Shown piece by piece: positions 1-7,577 of a DNA stretch of 10,692 nt. The position numbers and the translations under genes are program-made. Each line of letters begins with the position of its first letter. Positions within the stretch are counted from its first letter, which is position 1. This stretch comes from Bacillota bacterium (GTDB taxonomy: Bacteria > Bacillota > Bacilli > Paenibacillales > Paenibacillaceae), in NCBI GenBank assembly GCA_023418755.1, contig JAEZZE010000441.1, forward strand, positions 1 to 10,692. Reading direction: 5' to 3'. The notes beneath the pieces were generated by a model. That model ran no database searches. It was not told where the DNA came from and saw only the letters and a list, made by a program, of their open reading frames with translations.

Positions 1-188
1 GCCTTATACGCTCCTGAAATCACTTTGCCATGGGTTACAATTCCCATTTCGGATCGTATGGCAGCGGAAGGAGATACCCGTGAACATCCATTCATCCATC
101 GATAATTGTTCGGTACGACTCTATAACTTATGGGACAACCCCTTCCGGCTAGCGCGTCGTTACGGCGCAAAGGGAGGGATGACGTTTC
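1..188. other. Unassigned left-edge region downstream of tseB
   Basis: No recognisable gene. GC is about 45-48% over the first 120 bases, below the roughly 60% of the genes to the right. A plus-strand frame is open from base 1 to a TAA at 103-105 (34 codons). A second plus frame is open from 2 to a TAA at 218-220 and contains a GTG at 80 preceded by GGAAGGAG (66-73), but it would run into the 3' end of tseB. On the minus strand the tseB frame stays open after its stop down to base 3. An imperfect hairpin (CCCTT near 171-175 paired with AAGGG near 138-142 on the minus strand) could end the operon but has no T-tract. The plus-strand tail could be the end of a convergent gene entering from the left; I cannot identify it. 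Confidence 0.3.
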
Positions 189-713
189 TCACTGTGATGA
201 TAATAAATAAGTCCGAATAAGCGAACCGTCCTCGAAGGAATAGAAATCAAGCGACTGCCGATCCCCGCTGCTTTCGTTCCAATAGCGGATTTCCCAGGCC
301 GGTTGGCCGTTGAACCAGGCGGGCATAACGCGAAGCGGCTTGCCGGTATGCGACGCGGCGAACTTGTCCAGCATCTGCTGCTCGGTCATGTTCTCGCTCG
401 CTTTTTTGCGGACGATTTCGCTGTTCAGCTCGAACACGGTCCAGCGTTCGCCGGCGGCATCCTCGCCCGTCACGATCCACACCGTCTCCTGCCAGGTGTG
501 GCTGACCGCTTCGAATACTTTGACGAGTTCTCCCTGTTCCTTGGCGATCCGGATCGCCTGGTTTTCGGCTCGGCGGTAATCGGAATCGGCCGAGCGCACG
601 TAGAGCACGAACGAGACGACGACGAACACGACGAATCCGGCGACAATGACGAGCCACCTGCCGAGAGTTAGGGAGGGAAGCATCCGCTTCCCTTCGCTCC
701 GGCTCCCGTTCAT
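189..713 (-). CDS. tseB: TseB/YpmB-like membrane-anchored protein (DUF5590/PepSY-like)
   Basis: A 174-aa protein with a short basic N-terminus, one hydrophobic transmembrane segment at about residues 20-39, and an extracytoplasmic domain of about 130 residues that contains WxxTGED and a C-terminal PAWEIRYW block. This layout and the position downstream of dinG match B. subtilis YpmB (161 aa), renamed TseB, which has been linked to cell-wall elongation with PBP2A. I infer the same role here. The start at 713 was chosen because its ATG overlaps the TGA of the upstream gene (ATGA) and is preceded by AGGAGG at 722-727 with an 8-nt spacer. A longer in-frame reading from 815 would lie inside the upstream gene. 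An internal ATG at 683 would still keep the membrane segment. No signal-peptidase or lipobox site is evident, so it is probably anchored by its N-terminus. Confidence 0.8.
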   Translation of the reverse strand: MNGSRSEGKRMLPSLTLGRWLVIVAGFVVFVVVSFVLYVRSADSDYRRAENQAIRIAKEQGELVKVFEAVSHTWQETVWIVTGEDAAGERWTVFELNSEIVRKKASENMTEQQMLDKFAASHTGKPLRVMPAWFNGQPAWEIRYWNESSGDRQSLDFYSFEDGSLIRTYLLSSQ

Positions 714-2014
714 GCCCGCAGCCTCCTGTAGCAGTTCTCCGCCTCGGCCATGATTTTCTCCTCGTCCAGCGTCGTCGGATTCCCGTTCCGCAGCAGCTGC
801 TTGCCGTCTACCCATACGTGAACGACATCGGAGCCTCTGGCCGAATAAACGAGATGGGATACGTAATCCGTGCGCGGCACGAAATGCGCCTGCGCGATAT
901 TGACGGCGATGATATCCGCTTTAAGGCCGACTTTCAATTGACCGACAGCGCCCTCCAACCCGATCGAACGTGCCCCGTACAGCGTCGCCATGCGAAGCGC
1001 TTCCGTCGCCGGAACGACGGTCGGATCGCCGCTAACGCCTTTATGCAGGAGAGCGGCGGTCGTCATCTCCTGGAACAAGTCCAGATTGTTGTTGCTCGCC
1101 GCTCCGTCCGTTCCTAGGGACACCGTCACGCCCGCTTTAAGCAGCTCCGGCACCCGGGCAACGCCGCTTGCAAGCTTCAAGTTGCTAATAGGGTTATGCG
1201 AAACGGCGACTTTCCGTTCGGCCAGCAAAGCGATCTCCTCGTCGTTCAGATGAACCGCATGGGCAACCAGCGTCGGCCTGCCGAACACGCCGAGACGGTT
1301 CAGATGCTCGACCGGACGGCAGCCGTAATCGCGCACGTTCTGCTCTACTTCGGCAAGCGTCTCGGACATATGCGTATGCATCGGCAAATCCAGCTCGTGC
1401 GCCGCCTCCACGAACTTCACAATGAAGTCGGGAGGACAGGTATACGGAGCGTGAGGCGAAATCATAACGTTGATTCGACCGTCCGCCTTGCCATGCCATT
1501 CCCGCGCGAACCGGACCGCGTCCTCCAGCTTCGCCTTCTGCACGTCTTCCGGACATAGACCGATGACGCCCCTTGTCAGACTTGCCCTTAAGCCGGACGT
1601 TTCCGTCAATTCGGCGACGCGCTGCATATGATCGTACATGTCGACGAACGTTGTCGTGCCGCTCTTGATCATTTCGACCGCGGCCAGCGCCGAACCCCAA
1701 TAGACGTCGTCTCCGGTAAATTTAGCTTCGGTCGGCCACATATGATTTTGCAGCCAATCCTGCAGAACCAGGTCGTCGGCCATTCCCCGCAGCAGCGTCA
1801 TCGCCGCATGGCCGTGCGTATTGACAAGCCCTGGCATGAACAGCAGCCCTTTTCCGTCCACCGTCTCGGTCGCCCGCGCCGTCTCCTCCGGCGGAGCTTC
1901 CCCTTCGCCCATCGCGGCGATTTTTCCGTTTTCCACGGCTAGCCAGCCCTGAAATTCCGGCAAATTTTCGTCTATCGTCACGAATGTGCCTTGCTTGATT
2001 AACAGCCGCGTCAT
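710..2014 (-). CDS. mtaD: Amidohydrolase, 5'-methylthioadenosine/S-adenosylhomocysteine deaminase family
   Basis: A 434-aa cytosolic metal-dependent hydrolase of the ATZ/TRZ/MtaD group. Members deaminate S-adenosylhomocysteine, methylthioadenosine and related adenosines to the inosine form, which links methionine/SAM recycling to purines. Visible motifs are NTHGH (metal ligands H67 and H69), SPHAPYT (H188), HTHMSE (H215 metal, E218 catalytic), AHAVH (H252) and LGTDGA (metal D303). The H252-to-D303 spacing of 51 fits the family, and the length is typical. The C-terminal 60 residues form the usual beta-sandwich closing segment (GLKADIIAVN). The start at 2014 overlaps the rex stop as ATGA, and the stop overlaps the tseB start as ATGA, so translation is probably coupled on both sides. 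GGAGG lies only 1 nt before the ATG, while an AAGGGA sits at a more usual distance. Substrate cannot be fixed from sequence, as guanine- or 8-oxoguanine-type deaminases are related. Confidence 0.85.
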   Translation of the reverse strand: MTRLLIKQGTFVTIDENLPEFQGWLAVENGKIAAMGEGEAPPEETARATETVDGKGLLFMPGLVNTHGHAAMTLLRGMADDLVLQDWLQNHMWPTEAKFTGDDVYWGSALAAVEMIKSGTTTFVDMYDHMQRVAELTETSGLRASLTRGVIGLCPEDVQKAKLEDAVRFAREWHGKADGRINVMISPHAPYTCPPDFIVKFVEAAHELDLPMHTHMSETLAEVEQNVRDYGCRPVEHLNRLGVFGRPTLVAHAVHLNDEEIALLAERKVAVSHNPISNLKLASGVARVPELLKAGVTVSLGTDGAASNNNLDLFQEMTTAALLHKGVSGDPTVVPATEALRMATLYGARSIGLEGAVGQLKVGLKADIIAVNIAQAHFVPRTDYVSHLVYSARGSDVVHVWVDGKQLLRNGNPTTLDEEKIMAEAENCYRRLRA

Positions 2015-2670
2015 TCCTCCACGTCCCTTTCACGCTCTTCCTCGTTTTGATGATCCATATAATAGGCCAAGCTAAGCAGCTCGGCGGTAAAATCGGCGTT
2101 ATGGATACGTACGCCGGGGGCCGCTTTCAATACGACGGGTGCAAAGTTGAGCAGCCCGCGGATGCCCGCGGCCACGAACCGGTCGGCGACGTTCTGAGCC
2201 TCTCCCGCGGGCACCGTAATGATGCCCACCGCAATATCGAGCTTGCGCACCGTCTCCGACAGCTCCTGCATCGGCTGCACTTTAAGATGATTGATCGAGC
2301 TTCCGGACTTGCTTACGTCCGCATCGAACACGGCCACGATCTTCATATTGTCCTTGATGTACATATTGTAATTGCATAGCGCGCGCCCCAGGTTCCCCGT
2401 TCCGACCAAGGCGACGTTCATCGTTTTGTCCAGCTTCAAAATTTGCCGGATCTTCTCGATCAGGTAATCGACGTTGTAGCCGACGCCTTTGCGGCCGAAT
2501 TCTCCGAAGTATGCGAGATCCTTGCGGATTTGCGCGGGGTTTAGGTCCAGCTTCTCTCCGAGATCTTGCGAAGATACGGTTTGGATGCCGCTGAGACTGA
2601 GTTCGTTCAAGTAACGCAAATAAATCGGGAGCCTTCTGACGACGGCTTCGGATATTTTGATCGGCTTCAT
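2011..2670 (-). CDS. rex: Redox-sensing transcriptional repressor Rex
   Basis: A 219-aa Rex protein, close to the usual 210-215 aa. The N-terminal winged helix (residues 1-80) contains the family signature LPIYLRYL and the recognition-helix stretch PAQIRKDLAYFGEFG (45-59). The C-terminal Rossmann domain has GTGNLG at 90-95 and an acidic residue at the end of beta-2 (VFD, D116) that suits NAD(H). The final helix NADFTAELLSLAYY is the domain-swapped dimer arm. Known Rex proteins bind TTGTGA-N6-TCACAA type operators and release DNA when NADH rises, derepressing fermentation and respiration genes. The start at 2670 was chosen because it overlaps the dinG stop as ATGA and has GAGGGG (2678-2683) 7 nt upstream; the 22 extra in-frame codons upstream lie in dinG. 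I saw no full Rex operator in the window, so autoregulation is not supported here. Confidence 0.97.
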   Translation of the reverse strand: MKPIKISEAVVRRLPIYLRYLNELSLSGIQTVSSQDLGEKLDLNPAQIRKDLAYFGEFGRKGVGYNVDYLIEKIRQILKLDKTMNVALVGTGNLGRALCNYNMYIKDNMKIVAVFDADVSKSGSSINHLKVQPMQELSETVRKLDIAVGIITVPAGEAQNVADRFVAAGIRGLLNFAPVVLKAAPGVRIHNADFTAELLSLAYYMDHQNEEERERDVEE

Positions 2671-5570
2671 CGCATGTCCCCTCTCTCTTGCGCGGCGGCT
2701 GCTTTCATTTCCCCGTCGGCTTCCGGATTCAACCACGATCTGATTCTGGATGTCATGCCCGCCAAAGGCAGATGCTCCATTTTCGGTCCCGGCAGCGAGT
2801 ATAGAAAATACTTTCCGTAATTCGTGTCGATCACTCTCGTATCGTACAAAATAACGATGCCCTTGTCGTTTGCCGTTCGGACCAGCCGGCCGAAGCCCTG
2901 CTTGAACTTAATGACCGCCTGCGGCAGCGACAGCTTCATGAACGGGTTTTGGTTCTCGGCCTGAAGCTTCTCGGACTTGGCCTCCGCTACCGGGTGGTTG
3001 GGAGGCTGAAAAGGCAGCCGGACGATCGCCAGACACGTAAGCGCGTCTCCGGGCAGATCGATCCCTTCCCAGAAGCTGCTCGTGCCGAGCAGCACCGAAG
3101 CCGGCCGTTTCATGAACTGCTGCGTCAATCGGCTTCTGCTGCCGTCGTCCACACCTTGACCGAGCACTTGGATTCCGACCAGTTCAAGACTGTCCTTGAG
3201 CGGACCGTACACGTACCTTAGCATACGGTAGGAGGTGAACAGCACGAGCATTCTGCCGCCTACCGTCATCGCGGCGTCTCGCAGCGAGCCGATCAGCGCT
3301 TGAACGAATGCCGTTTCGCCATCTCTGCCCTTAATCGCCGGAAAATCCCGAGGAATAAGCACCAAGGCCTGTTCCCGGTAGCGGAATGGAGACGGCAGCA
3401 TCGCCGTTTTCAACCGTCCGCGTTTGTCCGCTTCCGCCAAGCCGAGCTGCTCGGTCACGTATTTGAACGACTTGTCGATCGTCAAAGTCGCCGACGTCAT
3501 GACGACGCTCGCCTTTTTGTCGAACATGCCTTCTTTAAGCAGCCCGCTGACGTCCGCAGGAGCCCCGTAGACGCTGACCGACCGGTTGCGGTATTGAGAG
3601 TGCCCTTCCGCCCAATAAACGAATTCCGGCCGCCCTAGGGTCACGAACGACTGCGTATCGGCTCGAATGTTGGACAAATCCTTCAGCACTCCGCCTAGAT
3701 CGGTCAGCAAGCCCTGCACGATCAGCTCGTCCGATTCTTCGCGGATTTCGGTCGTCAGCTTCTCAAGCGGGCGAATCAGGTCCGATAGCAGTTGGATGAC
3801 GTTGTTGCCGTCCACGCTAAGCGCTTCCCATTGCGGTGGAAGCTCCGCCGGCTTGATCCTCAGCGTGAAGCTGCCGGTTTCATCCGCCGGGGCGTTGCTC
3901 GCGAGCATGGCGAACAACGCTTCCATCCAGCGTTCCCAAGCGTCGCGAATCTCCTGCGCCTTGGGCAGAAGCAGCTCCAGCTTCTCCGTCCAGGCCCCGG
4001 CGTATTCCGAGGGCATCGCCGCAACGGAGCTAATCAACTGCGGAAGCAGGCCCGTACGGGCGTCCTTCCACATACGCTGCAGGGGAATAACCAGGGAAGA
4101 GTAGGACGTTTTCTGGCCGAGATGGCTGCTGGCCACCTCCTCCAAATGGTGCGCTTCGTCTACGATCAGCCGGTCGTACGCCGGCAGCAGGCGATGCTCG
4201 GCTCTCAGATCGGTAAACAGAAGAGCGTGGTTCGTTATGATCAAATCGGCCTTCCCGGCTTCGTTGCGCGCCCGATGGTAGAAACACTTTCTGAACCAGG
4301 GACAAGCCCTGTTCAAGCAGGAAGCCGCATCGCTGGCGACGGCCGCCCATTCCTCTCGTCCCCGGCCCCCGACGTTCAGCTCCTCGGATTCGCCGCGGGT
4401 CGTCTCGCCCAGCCATACGGTCATCCCCGCCCGGGCGACGGCCTCCTCTTTGCCGAGTGCATGCTCGGGAACTTGCTGGCGGCTTTCGAATTTACGGAGG
4501 CACAGGTAGTTGCTTCTGCCTTTGAATACCGATGCCTTGAAAGACATCGGCAGCACCTGCTGAAGCAGCGGCAAATCCCTTTCGCGAAGCTGCTCCTGAA
4601 GTTGGATCGTATGCGTGCTGACGACGATTTTTTTATCTTCTTTCCGCCCATAATAGAGGGCGGGAAGCAAATAGCCGAGCGACTTGCCGGTTCCGGTTCC
4701 CGCTTCGACCAGCAGATGGGAATCGTCCCGAAGCGCCTCTTGAACTTCGCGAAACATAATATCCTGAGCTTCCCGGGATTCGTACCCGGGAAAAACCGAT
4801 TGCAAGTTGTTCCTCACCGCCGTTAGGTAATCTTCGAAATCCATGTCCGGCCAGTCGGGGGAAGCCTGCTCGTCCGCCTCTCGCGATAGATCGTCGCTCC
4901 AATCTCCGACGTTCATCGCGAATTGGCGGAAATGATGGATTCCGTCTTCGGAAAGAAGGGGCTGCGTCTCTCTCCAGGCGGCCGCATCGGCGATCAGCCA
5001 TCCGAGATCGTACCGGTCGGGATCGAACATCGCCTGAAGCCGCTGCAGCGTAAACATCGGCAGCGTTCTCAGCTTATCGCGGCAGAGCAGGAACAGATGC
5101 GCCGTGGCGACCGCATCGCTGTCGGCCTGGTGCGGACGATCGTGCGCAATGCCCAGCGCCTGGGTTAGCGACGTCAGGGAGAAAGAAGGCTGCGTCGGAT
5201 ATACGATGCGGGTCAAGTCGACGGTATCGATCATCCGCCCGGCGAACGGCAAATAGCCGCTCCGATCGAGAGCGGCCTGCAGGAAGTGAGCGTCGAAGCC
5301 CACGTTATGCCCGACGAGCACGGCGTCTTGAAGCAGCGGAACGATGTCGCTCAGCACATCCTCCAGCTCGGGCGCCTCCGAGACGTCGTTGTCGGCAATT
5401 CCGGTAAGACGGGTAATTTCTTGGGGGATCGGTTTGGAAGGCCGAACGAAGCTTGCATACGTGGAACAAACGGTACCCGCATCGTCAAGGATGGCGAGTC
5501 CCGCTTGGATAATCTCATCTTTATCGGACGACATGCCCGTCGTTTCGAAATCGAGCACGGCAAATTTCAT
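2667..5570 (-). CDS. dinG: DinG-type 3'-5' exonuclease / Fe-S superfamily 2 DNA helicase
   Basis: A 967-aa two-domain enzyme. Residues 1-165 are a DEDDh (Pol III epsilon-like) exonuclease: DFET (D7, E9), GHNVGFD (D93) and HQADSD (H147, D152). Residues 250-950 are an XPD/DinG helicase: Walker A AGTGTGKS (290-297), DEAH (471-474), TSATL (692-696), SFWEGID (832-838) and QGFGRLVR (891-898). Four cysteines, C357 (NYLC) and C418-x4-C423-x5-C429, sit where the 4Fe-4S cluster of E. coli DinG is bound and keep the spacing I recall for that protein. The family removes flaps, R-loops or unusual DNA structures during repair; the substrate here is inferred. The ATG at 5570 is preferred over a GTG at 5591 because AAAGGA lies 8 nt before it. 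The stop overlaps the rex start as ATGA. No SOS box was seen upstream. Confidence 0.95.
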   Translation of the reverse strand: MKFAVLDFETTGMSSDKDEIIQAGLAILDDAGTVCSTYASFVRPSKPIPQEITRLTGIADNDVSEAPELEDVLSDIVPLLQDAVLVGHNVGFDAHFLQAALDRSGYLPFAGRMIDTVDLTRIVYPTQPSFSLTSLTQALGIAHDRPHQADSDAVATAHLFLLCRDKLRTLPMFTLQRLQAMFDPDRYDLGWLIADAAAWRETQPLLSEDGIHHFRQFAMNVGDWSDDLSREADEQASPDWPDMDFEDYLTAVRNNLQSVFPGYESREAQDIMFREVQEALRDDSHLLVEAGTGTGKSLGYLLPALYYGRKEDKKIVVSTHTIQLQEQLRERDLPLLQQVLPMSFKASVFKGRSNYLCLRKFESRQQVPEHALGKEEAVARAGMTVWLGETTRGESEELNVGGRGREEWAAVASDAASCLNRACPWFRKCFYHRARNEAGKADLIITNHALLFTDLRAEHRLLPAYDRLIVDEAHHLEEVASSHLGQKTSYSSLVIPLQRMWKDARTGLLPQLISSVAAMPSEYAGAWTEKLELLLPKAQEIRDAWERWMEALFAMLASNAPADETGSFTLRIKPAELPPQWEALSVDGNNVIQLLSDLIRPLEKLTTEIREESDELIVQGLLTDLGGVLKDLSNIRADTQSFVTLGRPEFVYWAEGHSQYRNRSVSVYGAPADVSGLLKEGMFDKKASVVMTSATLTIDKSFKYVTEQLGLAEADKRGRLKTAMLPSPFRYREQALVLIPRDFPAIKGRDGETAFVQALIGSLRDAAMTVGGRMLVLFTSYRMLRYVYGPLKDSLELVGIQVLGQGVDDGSRSRLTQQFMKRPASVLLGTSSFWEGIDLPGDALTCLAIVRLPFQPPNHPVAEAKSEKLQAENQNPFMKLSLPQAVIKFKQGFGRLVRTANDKGIVILYDTRVIDTNYGKYFLYSLPGPKMEHLPLAGMTSRIRSWLNPEADGEMKAAAAQERGDMR

Positions 5571-5578
5571 TCCAGACT

Positions 5579-5584
5579 TCCTTT
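5579..5584 (-). promoter_or_regulatory. Ribosome binding site that decides the dinG start
   Basis: AAAGGA on the minus strand with an 8-nt spacer to the ATG at 5570. It lies downstream of an alternative in-frame GTG at 5591, which overlaps the previous gene's stop (GTGA) but has only weak SD sequence. The ATG also begins directly at the beta strand carrying the exonuclease motif DFET, as in related proteins. Confidence 0.7.
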
Positions 5585-5587
5585 CCG

Positions 5588-6226
5588 TCACGCCTGCACG
5601 AGCGACTGCAGCTCCGCGCTGCCGAACTGCAATTGAATTTGGGTGTTGCCTTGGCTTACCGACTGAAGATTAAGCTTCGGATCGGCAAATTCGGGATCGG
5701 CCTCCAGCGCCTGATGGAAATAAGTTCGGGCCTTGTCAAGGTGGGCATAGACGGCCTGGATGCATCCCAAAGCGTTATAGGCGATCGCCTGAAGCCGCTT
5801 CTCTTCGGTCATCGCCGCGATCAATTGGAAGTGCCGCTGCGCTTCGCTCCAGCTTTTCAAGTGCATCAGAGACATGGCCAAAAATAACCGCGCGCATAGA
5901 AAATCCGGATAATCGGCGATCGCCTGCTCCAACTGATCCGAAGCCTGCTTGAACATCTGCAGCTTGAAATACCCCTGGCCCTTGACGAACGAACCGAGCA
6001 GTCTCTGCGGTCCTTGAACGACGAGATGGGGTTGCTGCTGAAGATCGCGGAAGCAGCCCATTTTATCCTCGAATTGAAGCCATAACTCAATAATATCATC
6101 ACTTAGCGTTTTGAGCATGTCCCATTGTTGCCGGCAAGCGACTTTTTCTTCGGCGGAAGCTTGCGGATAACGTAAAATGAGGTCGTCGAGCACGTCGTTC
6201 ATCGTCTCGAACCATTGCTGGATCAT
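5588..6226 (-). CDS. Tetratricopeptide repeat (TPR) protein of unknown function
   Basis: A 212-aa soluble, mostly helical protein with no signal peptide or membrane segment. Residues 1-70 are an acidic helical region. Residues 77-110 (LGSFVKGQGYFKLQMFKQAS) and 145-180 (YNALGCIQAVYAHLDKARTY) match the TPR pattern of paired helices with small residues at G/A positions, and the stretch between may be a degenerate repeat. The C-terminal 20 residues are Gln- and Ser-rich. TPR domains bind other proteins; the partner is unknown and I assign no function. The start at 6226 was chosen because AAGGGGG (6234-6240) precedes it by 7 nt. A much longer in-frame reading to 6691 would run antiparallel to nothing but fully overlap panD in another frame, so it is rejected. 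It sits 71 nt after panD and 17 nt before dinG, so it is probably co-transcribed with them. Confidence 0.8.
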   Translation of the reverse strand: MIQQWFETMNDVLDDLILRYPQASAEEKVACRQQWDMLKTLSDDIIELWLQFEDKMGCFRDLQQQPHLVVQGPQRLLGSFVKGQGYFKLQMFKQASDQLEQAIADYPDFLCARLFLAMSLMHLKSWSEAQRHFQLIAAMTEEKRLQAIAYNALGCIQAVYAHLDKARTYFHQALEADPEFADPKLNLQSVSQGNTQIQLQFGSAELQSLVQA

Positions 6227-6297
6227 GTTCGTTCCCCCTTGGTCGCGAAGTGATTCTGTATGCTCATTCTGTGTTCCGAGGGGGTGTTTCATACACG

Positions 6298-6681
6298 TTA
6301 CAAAACGGTCGAATGCGGCTCCTCCGCCAACAATTTGACAACCCGGTTGCGCTCGTCCATGATCGCGACCCGCGGCCGATGGCGGCGCGCCTCCTCGTCC
6401 GGGAACAATCCGTAATTGATGATAATGACTTGGTCGCCCGGCTGAACGAGTCTGGCCGCGGCTCCGTTCAAGCAGATGACGCCGGATCCCCGCGGTCCCG
6501 GAATGACGTATGTCTCGAATCTTGCGCCGTTGTTGTTGTTGACGATCTGAACCTTCTCGTCGGGCAATATATCCACGAGCTCCATCAAGTCCTGGTCGAT
6601 GGTCACGCTCCCTACGTAGTTCAAGTTGGCTTCCGTAACCGTCGCGCGATGGATTTTCGCTTTCATCATTTGGCGGAACAT
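6298..6681 (-). CDS. panD: Aspartate 1-decarboxylase proenzyme PanD
   Basis: A 127-aa protein, the same length as B. subtilis PanD. It decarboxylates L-aspartate to beta-alanine, which PanC joins to pantoate. The signature KIHRATVTEANLNYVGS is present. Self-cleavage is expected between G24 and S25, turning S25 into the pyruvoyl cofactor of the alpha chain. R54 and Y58 (GARFETYVIPG) match known active-site residues. The start at 6681 was chosen because it places the cleavage serine at position 25 as in the family, and AGGTG (6688-6692) lies 7 nt upstream. The first 16 nt overlap the end of panC in another frame, so expression is probably translationally coupled. No PanZ-type regulator is visible, and Firmicute PanD normally matures without one. 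Confidence 0.98.
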   Translation of the reverse strand: MFRQMMKAKIHRATVTEANLNYVGSVTIDQDLMELVDILPDEKVQIVNNNNGARFETYVIPGPRGSGVICLNGAAARLVQPGDQVIIINYGLFPDEEARRHRPRVAIMDERNRVVKLLAEEPHSTVL

Positions 6682-7577
6682 GCTTCAACACCTGCTTCCT
6701 TGGGATTTAACAGCCGATTGTCGATCAAGCGGGTGCTTCCGAACCGGACGGCGAGCGCGATCAAGACGGAACCATCGCGGCCGTTCAAAGGCGCTTCGGG
6801 ATCGGGCGGCCGCAATTCGGGATACGTCAGCGCTTCCGTATACTCGATCTTCGCCAGCGGGGAGCGTTCGATCTCCCCCTTCAGCAGCTCCGACAACTTA
6901 GAGGCGTTAACGCCTTTCGAGATCCACTCCGGAACTTTGGCCAGCGAGCGCGACAACGCCAGCGCTTGCTTCCTCTCTTCCGCGCTCAAGTAAACGTTCC
7001 TGGAGCTTAGCGCCAATCCGTCCGGCTCTCTCACGGTCGGACAAGGCACGATTTCGGTCGGAATATTCAAGTCCTGCGCCATTCTGGTCACTACGGCAAC
7101 CTGCTGGGCATCCTTCAGGCCGAAATAAGCGCGGTCCGGCTGAACGATATTCAGCAGCTTGGCGACCACGGTCGCCACTCCGTCGAAATGACCGGGACGG
7201 CTTGCGCCGCACAGCCCTTCCGTAACTTCGGAGACGGTCACCGTCGTCACGCGGCGCTGCGGGTACATTTCGCCCACGGTCGGCGCGAAGACGAGATCAA
7301 CGCCGCAAGAGGCCGCGAGGGCGACGTCTTTTTCCTCGTCGCGAGGATATTTATCCAGATCTTCGTTCGGACCGAATTGGATCGGATTGACGAAAATGCT
7401 CAGCACGGTCAGCCCGTTCTCCCGCGCCGAGCGGCGCAGCAAGCTGGCATGGCCTTCGTGCAGGAAGCCCATCGTCGGCACGAAGCCGACGGAGGCTTCT
7501 TCGATCGAGCGAAAGCGACGGAAGGAGGCGATCTCCCGCCTCAGTTCGGTAATCGTTCGAATAATCGTCGGTTTCAT
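6666..7577 (-). CDS. panC: Pantothenate synthetase (pantoate-beta-alanine ligase) PanC
   Basis: A 303-aa cytosolic enzyme that uses ATP to join pantoate and beta-alanine into pantothenate by way of pantoyl-adenylate. It is slightly longer than the usual 280-290 aa. Visible motifs are PTMGFLHEGH (34-43, the HIGH-type ATP site), FVNPIQFGPNEDLDKYPR, CGASRPGHFDGVATVV, the YFGLKDAQQ pantoate/adenylate-binding segment and LALSSRNVYLS (KMSKS-equivalent loop). The C-terminal domain carries IEYTEAL. The start at 7577 was chosen because its ATG overlaps the panB stop as ATGA and AGGAG (7585-7589) lies 7 nt upstream. An in-frame extension to 7817 lies entirely in panB and is not credible. The gene ends 16 nt inside panD. 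The last ten or so residues (after RLLNPKEAG) may be a variable tail. Confidence 0.98.
   Translation of the reverse strand: MKPTIIRTITELRREIASFRRFRSIEEASVGFVPTMGFLHEGHASLLRRSARENGLTVLSIFVNPIQFGPNEDLDKYPRDEEKDVALAASCGVDLVFAPTVGEMYPQRRVTTVTVSEVTEGLCGASRPGHFDGVATVVAKLLNIVQPDRAYFGLKDAQQVAVVTRMAQDLNIPTEIVPCPTVREPDGLALSSRNVYLSAEERKQALALSRSLAKVPEWISKGVNASKLSELLKGEIERSPLAKIEYTEALTYPELRPPDPEAPLNGRDGSVLIALAVRFGSTRLIDNRLLNPKEAGVEACSAK

Noticed and set aside
138..175. Hairpin after tseB as an operon terminator
   Set aside because: The paired CCCTT/AAGGG arms enclose a long imperfect loop and no T-tract follows on either strand.
187..203. TCACTGTGA palindrome at the end of tseB as a possible Rex operator
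   Set aside because: The half-sites lack the TTGTGA-N6-TCACAA spacing and it lies within the 3' end of a coding sequence.
3792..4826. 344-codon plus-strand open frame
   Set aside because: It is antisense to dinG, has no SD or recognisable motif, and is explained by high GC and codon bias of dinG, whose motifs are clear on the minus strand.
6227..6297. Possible promoter between panD and the TPR gene
   Set aside because: No paired -35/-10 boxes with suitable spacing; the gap holds only the TPR gene's ribosome binding site and a short GTGT/ACAC inverted repeat.
6227..6691. N-terminal extension of the TPR gene across panD
   Set aside because: It is rich in Arg/Gly low-complexity sequence, overlaps panD completely, and a good RBS precedes the ATG at 6226.
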